From Microbulbifer salipaludis (GTDB lineage Bacteria > Pseudomonadota > Gammaproteobacteria > Pseudomonadales > Cellvibrionaceae): a DNA stretch of 64,000 bases. The position numbers and the translations under genes were made by a program. This document shows, one piece after another, positions 1 through 8,509 of this stretch (positions are counted from its first letter, which is position 1; every line of letters begins with the position of its first letter). The notes beneath the pieces are model-generated. The model did not search any database. It had not been told where the DNA came from and was given only the letters and a program-made list of their open reading frames with translations. The stretch is from positions 2,046,001 through 2,110,000 of the forward strand of contig NZ_JAEKJR010000002.1 of the NCBI RefSeq assembly GCF_017303155.1. Reading direction: 5' to 3'.

Positions 1-713
1 GCATCCGCATCGGCGTCGGCATCGGCGTCGGCATCGGCGTCGGCATCGGCATCGGCGTCCGCATCCGCATCCGCATCGGCATCCGCATCGGCATCCGCAT
101 CGGCATCCGCATCTGCGTCGGCATCCGCATCGGCATCCGCATCGGCATCGGCGTCGGCATCGGCGTCCGCATCGGCATCGGCATCGGCATCCGCGTCGGC
201 GTCGGCATCGGCATCGGCATCGGCATCCGCGTCAGCATCCGCATCCGCATCCGCATCCGCGTCGGCATCGGCGTCAGCGTCGGCATCCGCATCGGCATCC
301 GCGTCGGCATCCGCGTCGGCGTCGGCGTCGGCATCCGCATCGGCATCTGCATCGGCGTCGGCATCTGCATCGGCATCTGCATCGGCGTCGGCGTCGGCGT
401 CGGCATCCGCATCGGCGTCCGTATCCGCATCTGCATCTGCGTCGGCGTCCGTATCCGCATCAGCATCTGCGTCGGCGTCCGTATCCGCATCAGCATCTGC
501 GTCGGCGTCCGTATCCGCATCGGCATCCGCGTCGGCGTCCGTATCCGCATCGGCATCTGCATCGGCGTCCGTATCCGCATCTGCATCCGCGTCGGCGTCG
601 GTATCCGCATCGGCATCCGCGTCGGCGTCCGCATCGGCATCTGTATCCGCATCGGCATCCGCGTCAGCGTCGGTATCCGCATCCGCATCCGCGTCCGAAT
701 CCGCGTCTGCGTC
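1..713 (-). repeat. Hexanucleotide (Asp-Ala)n coding repeat
   Basis: About 713 bases are built from variants of a 6-base unit (gcatcc, gcatcg, gcgtcg, gcatct). Read on the minus strand in the adhesin frame they give alternating Asp and Ala for about 237 residues, with occasional Thr and one Ser in place of Ala. The array continues past the left edge. Because the unit is two codons, length changes keep the reading frame. The plus strand is also open here (Ala-Ser repeat), but only the minus frame joins a recognisable domain. Confidence 0.95.
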
Positions 714-1289
714 TCCTTCGGGTGGTGGCACGGGCACCGGCGGCTCTGGCTCCGGTGGCGGTACGGGCGGATCTGGAGGGGGCGACGGCGCGGGTGGTGA
801 TTGTGGCGGGGGCGGTGGCGGGGGCGGGGGCGGTACAAACGGCTCGAATCCGCGACCGCTGGAGTCATCATCCGCTGATGCTGCGATTGCGGCGATACCT
901 AGTGCCGCCAGGCCCGCCCACACCCAGGGGCAGACGTACTCCCCTCCGGATGGAACCACGCCTGCCAGGTCCGCACTGCTACTGACCTGGGCCATGGAAA
1001 AAATGGAGCCATCTGCACCCTGCTGAGCAAGCATCACTGTGCCCGACTGCGGATCTTCAATAAAAAGATCACTCTGGGTACTGGTGGCATCCGCCAAATA
1101 AAAGTTTGCGATCGTGACTATTTCGCCGTTATCCAGCTGAATAATCAGATCGTCACCAGCCCTGGAGAAAGAAACAATGTCTTCTTGTGCCAGAGCAAGC
1201 TTGACGAAACCTGGTGAGTTTAAAACCACGTTGGTGGAATCAAACGAACTCAGGACGCCGCTCGACTTATCGACTACCTGGGTTTGCAT
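1..1289 (-). CDS. BapA-like giant adhesin, N-terminal part (runs off left edge)
   Basis: This minus-strand frame is open from an ATG at 1289 to the window edge (429 codons). An in-frame TAG lies 12 bases upstream, so the ATG is the first possible start. Residues 1-110 are a beta-rich segment ([35 protein letters not shown]) that resembles the BapA prefix-like domain of type I-secreted biofilm adhesins. Residues 122-138 are a short hydrophobic stretch ([17 protein letters not shown]), 150-190 are almost all Pro with Glu/Asp, and from 193 on the chain is an Asp-Ala repeat. Proteins with this start are usually thousands of residues long, with Ig-like repeats and a C-terminal RTX secretion signal. 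That part and the secretion genes would lie left of the window. The family call rests on pattern recognition; the open frame and repeat are seen directly. Confidence 0.8.
   Translation of the reverse strand, partial: MQTQVVDKSSGVLSSFDSTNVVLNSPGFVKLALAQEDIVSFSRAGDDLIIQLDNGEIVTIANFYLADATSTQSDLFIEDPQSGTVMLAQQGADGSIFSMAQVSSSADLAGVVPSGGEYVCPWVWAGLAALGIAAIAASADDDSSGRGFEPFVPPPPPPPPPPQSPPAPSPPPDPPVPPPEPEPPVPVPPPEGDADADSDADADADTDADADADADTDADADADADADADTDADADADADTDADADADADTDADADADADTDADADADADTDADADADADTDADADADADTDADADADADADADADADADADADADADADADADADADADADADADADADADADADADADADADADADADADADADADADADADADADADADADADADADADADADADADADADADADADADADADADADADADADADAD
421..630 (-). repeat. Seven 30-bp higher-order units inside the Asp-Ala array
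   Basis: Units of exactly 30 bases begin at 421, 451, 481, 511, 541, 571 and 601, each starting gtatccgcat and most ending gcgtcggcgtcc. The units at 451 and 481 are identical; the others differ at a few third-codon or synonymous positions. Each encodes ten residues, nine alternating Asp/Ala positions plus one Thr. The sharper periodicity than in 1-420 suggests recent duplication of a 10-residue unit. Confidence 0.9.
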
Positions 1290-1548
1290 CCTGCCTACCT
1301 ACTCACTTCCCACCATCCACTGATGAGATACTGACCAATGTTGACGAAGCAGTACCCAAACCCTCAGCAAGAGTACAAACTTCACTCTAAATGCCCATTT
1401 TTTAATCAGGCATATATTGGTATGGATGAGTTATTCAGATTCTTCAAGCAATCAGACGCTAAATGAGAAAGGGAATATAAGTCTCTGCAGAAAATCAGGC
1501 GCCGAATCGACAATAAAGACGACCAGCACCTGAACCCGTTCTCACTAG

Positions 1549-2817
1549 TTACAGCGCCGCTGGCCCATTCGCGGGCTGTCCACTGACTGGCGCGGCGATA
1601 CGTTTCTCCCCTTCACTCAATCGCTTGCTGTAGCGATAGAGCATCAGGACAAGGCCACAAAACACAAACATGCTCCAGTAGAGAACACTTCCACCAAACC
1701 ACTGAATGACATAGCCGCCAACCAGTGGTGCGCTCGACCAGCCAAACGTATAAAAAGATGCAGCACCAAAGTAACTGCCCCTCAGATGATTTGGAGCCAT
1801 TCTGTCTATCTGAATACTCATGGTGGGAAACAAAACTGCTTCAGCAATACTCACCACAAACGTCGCGCCCAGCCAGCCGTAGAGCCAGTGAATGGGGTTC
1901 AACGCGAACCAGGCTTGGCCCAATGCAAGAATAATGACGCCGATTATCATCCGCTGATTTACATCCAGCCGGCCCATGACACGCAACAATGGGAACTGCA
2001 AAAGCACAATGGTCATGGCATTGATCAGGATCATGCCCGAGATCAGCCCCACTAAAGATGGCGCCTGCATTTGCGTCAGGTACTGAACCAGGCTGGTATC
2101 AAAATGTGCGTAGATAAATAACGTCAGCACATTCGCCAGTACGATCACGAGGAATACACGGTCCTGGCGCAACACTTGTAACGTCTCTGCCAAACCACTG
2201 GCGGCGTGCTGTTGTCGACGGGACTGTTTTCCCGCTACGGAATACTGGAAGCCCCATACAAGCCCGATGCACAACAACAAATAGCTCAGCGCGGTCAGTC
2301 CGAAGGTGGACTGTTGCGCGCTGATACCTGCCCACACACCAATGATCGGGCCCAGAGCCGCGCCCACATTAATCAGGAAGTAGCGAAATTGCAGTGCCAG
2401 TTCACGACTTCTGGCATCAGGTATCAGGTCCCCAAAGAGTGCACTCGCAGGTGGTTCCCAGATTGAGCGCCCTATAGAGCAGAGGGTGATCGCAATCACA
2501 AAAGCCATCAGGGTTTCAGCCTGAGACAAAATCACGAAGGCAACGGTATTGATCGCAGTGCCGAGAATCAGCACACCCCGCCGACCATAACGATCTGAAA
2601 GTGCACCGACAAAAAAACCGAGCAGCGCGGACGCCATGGCTGACGCACTGAGAATCACACCGATCACACCGGGTCCCAGTGCAAATTTCTCGTGCAGCAA
2701 AATAGCCAGGAATGGCCACACCATAAAATAGGTGCCGCGACCAAAGAAGCTACCCAGTAAAATAATCCATATCAGGGGCGGTAAGCCGTAAAGTGATTGC
2801 CACCATTGCCTGTCCAT
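1549..2817 (-). CDS. MFS transporter, drug-efflux-like
   Basis: A 12-helix major facilitator protein of about 422 residues. The cytoplasmic loop after helix 2 has the family motif A (GALSDRYGRRG), and hydrophobic helices follow through the chain. The frame can be extended to an ATG at 2895, but I chose the ATG at 2817 (MDRQWWQSLYG). It has a GGGAG ribosome site about 8 bases upstream, and the extension would be encoded by a strong terminator-like hairpin. The substrate is unknown; the fold resembles drug and metabolite exporters. The gene stands alone between the adhesin and a histidine phosphatase. Confidence 0.8.
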   Translation of the reverse strand: MDRQWWQSLYGLPPLIWIILLGSFFGRGTYFMVWPFLAILLHEKFALGPGVIGVILSASAMASALLGFFVGALSDRYGRRGVLILGTAINTVAFVILSQAETLMAFVIAITLCSIGRSIWEPPASALFGDLIPDARSRELALQFRYFLINVGAALGPIIGVWAGISAQQSTFGLTALSYLLLCIGLVWGFQYSVAGKQSRRQQHAASGLAETLQVLRQDRVFLVIVLANVLTLFIYAHFDTSLVQYLTQMQAPSLVGLISGMILINAMTIVLLQFPLLRVMGRLDVNQRMIIGVIILALGQAWFALNPIHWLYGWLGATFVVSIAEAVLFPTMSIQIDRMAPNHLRGSYFGAASFYTFGWSSAPLVGGYVIQWFGGSVLYWSMFVFCGLVLMLYRYSKRLSEGEKRIAAPVSGQPANGPAAL

Positions 2818-2843
2818 TGCCGTATCTCCCAATTCATCGGCAC

Positions 2844-2877
2844 AAAAAAACCCGGAGGGCAGAACCCTCCGGGTTTT
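2844..2877 (-). terminator. Intrinsic terminator or attenuator upstream of the MFS gene
   Basis: A 9-base GC stem (cccggaggg at 2851-2859, ccctccggg at 2865-2873) with a 5-base loop is extended by A-T pairs. On the minus strand it is followed by seven U residues (2850-2844). This is a textbook rho-independent terminator pointing toward the MFS start about 25 bases downstream. No convincing gene precedes it on the same strand, so it may be a transcription attenuator in the MFS leader. Confidence 0.75.
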
Positions 2878-3304
2878 CGCCTGAAGGGTTTTCATCTAAC
2901 CCTCCAGCACATATAAAAATTGTTTACTGTCAGGTAATCATGCGGCGCACACCAGTGGACACCACCGCACAGATACGCTTTGCGCACAGGTGCTTACACA
3001 GGGTAATGGATAGACAAATACAGAAGGAACGGAGCCACGAGGAAGGCACCATTGCACGCAGACCAAGCGCAGCGGCGGAATACATTCCACGGCGGCCGGG
3101 CAAGCACAACTGGATGACGATCTGGCTCATGAACTATCTCAGAAAATTATGATGGTTAAAACGTGACAGCGAACGACCAATAATATCGAACTAACTTTTG
3201 GTTGCAACCAGGATCTCGATTTTCTTTTCTTTTTGCATTGCCCATCAAGGCATGACCGCACTGGGCTGGCCCAATTCCGTTATCATGGACACACGCCCAC
3301 GCTC
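2878..3304. other. Long intergenic stretch, no convincing gene
   Basis: Between the MFS leader hairpin and the histidine phosphatase ribosome site I see no supported coding region. Short open frames exist on both strands, including a 66-codon frame at 2930-3130 minus. They lack a clear ribosome site and a recognisable protein pattern. The divergent promoters of both flanking genes should lie here. Confidence 0.5.
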
Positions 3305-3319
3305 AAGGAGACCAGTCCG

Positions 3320-3946
3320 TTGCACGAGATCATACTTATCAGACACGGGGAAGCTGCGAAGTCAGCAATGGATCCCGATCCGGGCCTGACGACACTCGGG
3401 CAACAACAGGCGCAGGCGTTGGTGGACATTGTCGGCGGCCGTTACCCCGGTGGTGAAGGCGTGCAAATCATCAGTAGCCCGAAATCCCGCGCTCTGCAGA
3501 CGGCACTCCCCCTGGCGACACATTGGGGGCATGAGATTTTGCAGGCACCAGACGTGGTAGAAATCCCCTCCCCCGAGGGCATGCCACTCGCTCAACGTGG
3601 CGACTGGATCCGACAACTTCTTCACAGCGAGTGGGGCAGCCTGTCGGCCACCCAAGCGCTATGGCGGGAACGGCTGATCGCATTCCTGATGTCCTTGGGG
3701 TCCCACTCAGGAGAAGCCGCCGGAGGTCCAGATAGCACCTTCAGTGCTAACGCGCACACCTCTCTGGTTTTCTGCCATTTCATGGTCATCAACTCGGTGA
3801 TTGCCCAGTTGCGGGGCGATGGCAAAATCACGCAGTTTTATCCGGACTACACCTCGCAGACCCACCTCAAGCTCGACAACGGAACCCTGTCCATCGTCGA
3901 ACTTGGGCGAGCGCGCTCGCCTCAGGGCCAACACCGCATTCAGTGA
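3320..3946 (+). CDS. Histidine phosphatase family protein
   Basis: About 208 residues. The N-terminus reads HEIILIRHGEA, the RHG motif whose His is phosphorylated in the histidine phosphatase (phosphoglycerate mutase-like) superfamily. SSPKSRALQTA carries the second conserved Arg, and FCHFMVINSV contains the late conserved His. The start is a TTG at 3320, chosen because AAGGAGA lies 8 bases upstream and RHG then falls in the first ten residues, as is normal. An upstream ATG at 3233 is in frame but lacks a ribosome site. The substrate cannot be told from sequence. Convergent with pepN. Confidence 0.85.
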   Translation: MHEIILIRHGEAAKSAMDPDPGLTTLGQQQAQALVDIVGGRYPGGEGVQIISSPKSRALQTALPLATHWGHEILQAPDVVEIPSPEGMPLAQRGDWIRQLLHSEWGSLSATQALWRERLIAFLMSLGSHSGEAAGGPDSTFSANAHTSLVFCHFMVINSVIAQLRGDGKITQFYPDYTSQTHLKLDNGTLSIVELGRARSPQGQHRIQ

Positions 3947-3954
3947 AATCACGT

Positions 3955-3985
3955 GCCAAAGAAAAGGGGCCAGAGGCCCCTTCGT
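3955..3985. terminator. Bidirectional terminator between phosphatase and pepN
   Basis: The stem ggggcc (3966-3971) / ggcccc (3975-3980) with loop aga sits between two convergent stop codons. The minus-strand copy ends in TTTTCTTT, so it is strongest as the pepN terminator. Confidence 0.75.
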
Positions 3986-4012
3986 CTATATATGTGTATG
4001 TATGAAAAACCG

Positions 4013-6655
4013 CTAGGTAAGACTCTTGCTCACCACCTCATAAAGATCAGGCGATAACTCACCACTGTCGGCAATGCGCTTGAGTGCACCCTGTATCTGC
4101 TCCGCCTCACGGGCGCGATACTTTTTCCAGCGCGTGAGGGGCGTCACCAGCCGCGAGGCGATCTGCGGGTTCAATCCGTCCAGTGCAATGACCTGATCCG
4201 CCAAGAACTCGTAGCCACTCCCATCTTCACGGTGGAATTGCTTGAAATTCCGCATGGCAAAACCACCGATAACCGCGCGCACTTTGTTGGGGTTTTTCAG
4301 TTCAAATGCCGGGTGCGACAGCAACTGGCGGACACGCCCGAGGGAACCAAAACTGGCGCTACTGCTTTGCATGCCAAACCAGCTTTCCACAACCTGGGTA
4401 TCGTGCTGCCACTGCTGATAGAAGGACGCCAGTCTCTCCTCGGCCACGCCTTCTGCACCGTACTCCACCAGGGCAGCCAGTGCCGCGGAAACGTCTGTCA
4501 TGTTTTCGCCGCGCTCGAACTGGGCCTGTGCGAGTGTCAGCGCGTCCTCGTCGCCGGTGTTACACAGGTACGCCAGGCAGGTATTTTTAAGGCTGCGCTG
4601 TGCGATATCTTCCGCCGTAGGCTGGTACGCCTTGCGCTCATCCAGCGCGTGGTAGCGAGTCAGGAAGCGCGACTTGAGTGCCCCCGCAATGGTGCTGCGG
4701 ACAAATTCCCGCGCGGCAACAATCGCCTCGGCATCAATTTCACTGCCCTGCTCTGCCATCTCCTGCGCACTGGGCAGGGTAAGCATTTTTGCCACCAGGG
4801 CGGGATCCAGCTCGGTATGCCCGAGCACCGCAGAAAAGCCATCAATAAGCGCGGTGGGAGATTCCAGTACGTCACCGGCCCGGTACTGTGTTTGCAATTG
4901 TTCCAGCGTCCTCAGCGCCAGGCGCTGGCAGGCATCCCAGCGGTTAAAGGCGTCGGTGTCATGCTGCATCAAAAACAGCAGTTGCGTGTTGCTGTAGTCA
5001 AACCGCAACTTTACCGGGGCAGAAAAGCCGCGCAGTAACGATGGCAGGGGGCGCTCGTTAATCCCATGCAAGGTAAACGACTGCGTTGCCTCGGTAAGGT
5101 GGAATACCTTTTCTTTACTGTCCGACTCATCCAGTGCAAGCGCATCTCCATTCGCACCCAACAAACCGACCGCTACGGGTATGTGCAGGGGTAGCTTCTC
5201 CTCCTGACCGGGAGTCGCGGGGGTATGCTGGTGAAAGGTGAGCGTGTACGTGGCATTTTCAGCGTCGTATTCGTCTTGCACATCCAGCACCGGTGTACCC
5301 GCCTGGTCGTACCAGCGACGAAACTGCTTCAGATCGGCGTTGTTGGCGTCTTCCATCGCCACAACGAAGTCTTCACAGGTGACCGCGCACCCGTCGTGAC
5401 GCTCAAAGTACAAGTCACTGCCCCGGCGAAACGCTTCCGCGCCCAGAATGGTGTGGATCATCCGCACCACTTCCGCGCCCTTCTCATAGATGGTCAGGGT
5501 ATAGAAATTGGAAATCTCCATATACGAATCTGGTCGTACCGGGTGCGACATGGGACCGGCATCCTCGGCAAACTGTGCCGTACGCAACAAAGTGACATCT
5601 TCTATGCGCTTGACCGCACGGGAATTCATGTCCGCAGAAAATTCCGCATCCCGAAATACCGTAAACCCTTCCTTCAGGCTCAACTGAAACCAGTCCCTGC
5701 AGGTGACTCGGTTGCCGGACCAGTTGTGGAAGTATTCGTGGGCGACGATGGCTTCAATACGTTGAAAGGCGGTATCGGTTGCGGTTTCCGGGCTCGCCAG
5801 AACACACGCGGAATTGAATATGTTGAGCCCCTTGTTTTCCATGGCGCCCATATTGAAGTGATCGACCGCGACGATCATAAAGATATCCAGGTCGTATTCA
5901 CGGCCGTACACCTCCTCGTCCCAGCGCATGGAGCGCTTCAGCGAGGTCATGGCATGGGCGCACTTTCCGATATTGCGCGCCTCGGTAAACAGCTGCAATT
6001 TGACGTTACGGCCGCTGCACGTGGTAAAGGTGTCTTCGACATACTGCAGGTCCCCCGCCACCAGGGCAAACAGGTACGAGGGCTTGGCAAAGGGGTCCTC
6101 CCAGGTTACCCGCAACCGTCCGTCTTCGGTTGTACCGCTATCCACCTTGTTGCCGTTGGAAAGCAATACCGGGTAGGTGGCCGGTGCGACGATCGTTGTG
6201 GTGAAGACAGACATCACATCCGGACGGTCCGGATAAAAAGTAATCTTGCGGAACCCTTCCGCCTCGCACTGGGTACAGTACATACCATTAGAGAGGTACA
6301 GGCCCTCCAGCGAGGTATTGCTTTCCGGTGCGATTCTGGTCTGAATCTCCAGAAGAAACTCGGGCTTGTCGACGGTTAGCGAGAGACCACCGGCTTCCTC
6401 CCGAAAGCGCTGCGCGGGAAGCAAAGCCCCATCCACTGCAATAGACAGGAGTTCGAGGTCAATCCCGTCCAGCCACAGAGCGGGCAGACCGGCTTCATCA
6501 TCCTTCACTGCATCGGGATTACGGCGCACCAGCAGCCGCGAGGTCACCAGGGTCGCATTGGGCTTCAGGTCGAACAGCAACTCGGTGCGATCAATCAGGT
6601 AATCCGGTGCCTGATAATCCTTGAGATAAATGGTATGGGGCTGAGCATTTTTCAT
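4013..6655 (-). CDS. pepN: Aminopeptidase N (M1 zinc metallopeptidase)
   Basis: 880 residues, close to the 870 of the E. coli enzyme. It removes N-terminal residues from peptides in the cytoplasm. The M1 signatures are clear: GAMEN (in FNMGAMENKGLNIF) for substrate N-terminus recognition, and the zinc site HEYFHNWSGN followed 18 residues later by the third ligand Glu in LKEGFTVFRD. The N-terminal beta domain and the helical C-terminal DUF3458-type region typical of bacterial PepN are present, and no signal peptide is seen. The ggt stop is only 25 bases upstream on the same strand, so ggt and pepN are probably co-transcribed, linking periplasmic glutathione breakdown with peptide turnover. Confidence 0.95.
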   Translation of the reverse strand: MKNAQPHTIYLKDYQAPDYLIDRTELLFDLKPNATLVTSRLLVRRNPDAVKDDEAGLPALWLDGIDLELLSIAVDGALLPAQRFREEAGGLSLTVDKPEFLLEIQTRIAPESNTSLEGLYLSNGMYCTQCEAEGFRKITFYPDRPDVMSVFTTTIVAPATYPVLLSNGNKVDSGTTEDGRLRVTWEDPFAKPSYLFALVAGDLQYVEDTFTTCSGRNVKLQLFTEARNIGKCAHAMTSLKRSMRWDEEVYGREYDLDIFMIVAVDHFNMGAMENKGLNIFNSACVLASPETATDTAFQRIEAIVAHEYFHNWSGNRVTCRDWFQLSLKEGFTVFRDAEFSADMNSRAVKRIEDVTLLRTAQFAEDAGPMSHPVRPDSYMEISNFYTLTIYEKGAEVVRMIHTILGAEAFRRGSDLYFERHDGCAVTCEDFVVAMEDANNADLKQFRRWYDQAGTPVLDVQDEYDAENATYTLTFHQHTPATPGQEEKLPLHIPVAVGLLGANGDALALDESDSKEKVFHLTEATQSFTLHGINERPLPSLLRGFSAPVKLRFDYSNTQLLFLMQHDTDAFNRWDACQRLALRTLEQLQTQYRAGDVLESPTALIDGFSAVLGHTELDPALVAKMLTLPSAQEMAEQGSEIDAEAIVAAREFVRSTIAGALKSRFLTRYHALDERKAYQPTAEDIAQRSLKNTCLAYLCNTGDEDALTLAQAQFERGENMTDVSAALAALVEYGAEGVAEERLASFYQQWQHDTQVVESWFGMQSSSASFGSLGRVRQLLSHPAFELKNPNKVRAVIGGFAMRNFKQFHREDGSGYEFLADQVIALDGLNPQIASRLVTPLTRWKKYRAREAEQIQGALKRIADSGELSPDLYEVVSKSLT

Positions 6656-6680
6656 TGGTTTACTTCACTTCACCTGTAGA

Positions 6681-8456
6681 TTAATAGCCAGCGGCCTGGC
6701 CGTCTTTGCGGCTTTCCGAGGCACCGTGATACACGCCGTTTTCCGCCTTTAAAATGGCCTGGTACCCGCCGTAGGGCCCACTCTCAAAGCGAACCTGGTG
6801 CCCCATTTGAACCAGCTTGCGGCGGGTTTCCATGGGGAAGCCATCCTCCAGACTCAGATAGCCACCGTCTTGCATGATTTCATCGGTGGGCTGGCTGGAG
6901 CCGCTGTGCAGAATGCGCGGTGCATCTCCGGCTTCCTGCACGTTCATGCCGAAGTCCACCATATTGATCACGATTTGCGCGTGCATCTGTGGCTGAGTGG
7001 CACCGCCCATCACACCGAAACTAAGCCATGGTTTGCCTTCTTTGGTGACAAAGGCCGGGATAATGGTATGGAACGGACGTTTGCCGGGCGCATACTGGTT
7101 GAAATGACCCTCTTTCAGGCTGAACATTTCTCCGCGATCCTGCAGGATAAAGCCGAGCTCCCCCGGGGTCATACCCGAGCCCATTCCACGGTAGTTGCTC
7201 TGGATCAGAGAAACCATATTACCGTCTTTGTCGGCGGTGGTGAGATAGATGGTATCGCCATGACGCAGTGCGACGTTGCCGGCGTCGTAACGCTTTGCGG
7301 CCTTGTCCGGATTGATCAGTTTGCGTCTTTTATCTGCGTAGGATTTGGAAATCAGCTCTTTTACCGGCAGCTTGTTGAAGTCGGCATCCGCGTAATATTT
7401 TGCCCGGTCTTCAAACGCCAGCTTCTTTGCCTCCGCAAACAGGTGTACATACTCGGGACTCAGGCGGCCCATTTTGTTCAGGTCATACCCTTCGAGAATG
7501 TTCAGAATCTGCAGCGCAGCGATACCCTGGCCGTTGGGCGGCAGCTCCCAAACGTCATAACCTCGGTAATTGGTAGAGACCGGCTCCACCCAGTCAGACG
7601 TATGACTGGCGAGGTCCTCATAGGAAAGAAAACCGCCATTGGCCTTCATGTACCGATCAATTTCCCGGGCGATATCGCCTTTGTAAAACGCATCGCGACC
7701 ACCATCGGCTATTTTCTGCAGGGTTTTGCCAAGACGGGGATTGCGAAACATCTCCCCCTCTTTAGGCGCACGCCCACCTGGCATATAGGTCTCGCGAAAG
7801 CCGGGAAACTTTTCCAGAATCGGCACAGAGCGATTCCAGTAGTAGGCCACCAGCTGGGTCACCGGGAAACCTTCGTTGGCATAGTCGATGGCGGGTGCCA
7901 AAAGCTCACTCATTGGCAACTTGCCAAATTTCTCGTGCAACTCAAACCAACCATCCACGGTGCCGGGTACCGAGACTGGCAGTGGCCCATGCGAGGGTAT
8001 TTTTTCCAGGTTATTGTCAGCGAAATAGCGAAATGGCAGAGACTTGGGTGAGCGACCACTGGCATTCAGGCCATGGAGCTTTTTGTCTTCCGCGCTCCAC
8101 ACAATGGCAAACAAATCCCCGCCAATGCCGTTGCCCGTTGGCTCCATCAATCCTTGCACCGCATTCGCCGCAATTGCGGCATCCACGGCACTGCCACCCT
8201 TCTTCAGGATATCCAGCGCCACCTGGGTGGCAAGGGGCTGACTGGTGGCAGCCATTCCCCGGGTTGCCAGTACCGGTGAGCGGCTCGCGAACCCTTCACC
8301 ATTTACACGGTCATAGGCACTGACACTGCCGGCCACACACAGGGTACCAACCAGCGCCACGGTAATCGCAGCAAGGAAATCCCGGCGCTTTCGGCCACCT
8401 GAGAGGAAAACTGTCATCATGTATTTCACAAGTACTGCCCCTTTCATTATTCTCAA
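6681..8456 (-). CDS. ggt: Gamma-glutamyltranspeptidase, probably Tat-exported
   Basis: An Ntn-hydrolase precursor of about 591 residues. It hydrolyses or transfers the gamma-glutamyl group of glutathione in the periplasm and matures by self-cleavage. GNGIGGDLFAIVW and the region after the cleavage site (GDTIYLTTADKDGNMVS) match the family; the Thr in GDT aligns with the catalytic N-terminal Thr of the small subunit. NYRGMGSGMTP and the late GGATQPQ segment are also typical. The N-terminus has RKRRDFLAA before a hydrophobic stretch ending SVSA, which fits a twin-arginine signal. The start is uncertain: a TTG at 8456, an ATG at 8447, or a GTG preceded by AAAGGGG further in. It lies upstream of pepN, probably in the same transcript. 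Confidence 0.9.
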   Translation of the reverse strand: MRIMKGAVLVKYMMTVFLSGGRKRRDFLAAITVALVGTLCVAGSVSAYDRVNGEGFASRSPVLATRGMAATSQPLATQVALDILKKGGSAVDAAIAANAVQGLMEPTGNGIGGDLFAIVWSAEDKKLHGLNASGRSPKSLPFRYFADNNLEKIPSHGPLPVSVPGTVDGWFELHEKFGKLPMSELLAPAIDYANEGFPVTQLVAYYWNRSVPILEKFPGFRETYMPGGRAPKEGEMFRNPRLGKTLQKIADGGRDAFYKGDIAREIDRYMKANGGFLSYEDLASHTSDWVEPVSTNYRGYDVWELPPNGQGIAALQILNILEGYDLNKMGRLSPEYVHLFAEAKKLAFEDRAKYYADADFNKLPVKELISKSYADKRRKLINPDKAAKRYDAGNVALRHGDTIYLTTADKDGNMVSLIQSNYRGMGSGMTPGELGFILQDRGEMFSLKEGHFNQYAPGKRPFHTIIPAFVTKEGKPWLSFGVMGGATQPQMHAQIVINMVDFGMNVQEAGDAPRILHSGSSQPTDEIMQDGGYLSLEDGFPMETRRKLVQMGHQVRFESGPYGGYQAILKAENGVYHGASESRKDGQAAGY

Positions 8457-8509
8457 AACAAGTTTCTCTATTTAGACGTTGCTTCTCAAGTCGGTCAACA
8501 GAGGTTTTT

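Noticed and set aside
1..713. CRISPR-like or satellite array
   Set aside because: There are no spacers; the units are 6 and 30 bases and encode a continuous peptide repeat.
1..1026. A plus-strand open frame of Ala-Ser repeats followed by Gly-rich sequence
   Set aside because: It is the mirror of the minus-strand Asp-Ala and Pro-rich coding sequence. It ends without a recognisable domain, while the minus frame continues into a BapA-like N-terminus.
2930..3130. A 66-codon minus-strand open frame in the long gap
   Set aside because: No ribosome site, odd Cys/Arg-rich composition and no family pattern.
5225..8051. Long plus-strand open frames opposite pepN (5225-6379) and ggt (6798-8051)
   Set aside because: They mirror strong, family-assigned minus-strand genes in GC-rich DNA and have no recognisable domains.
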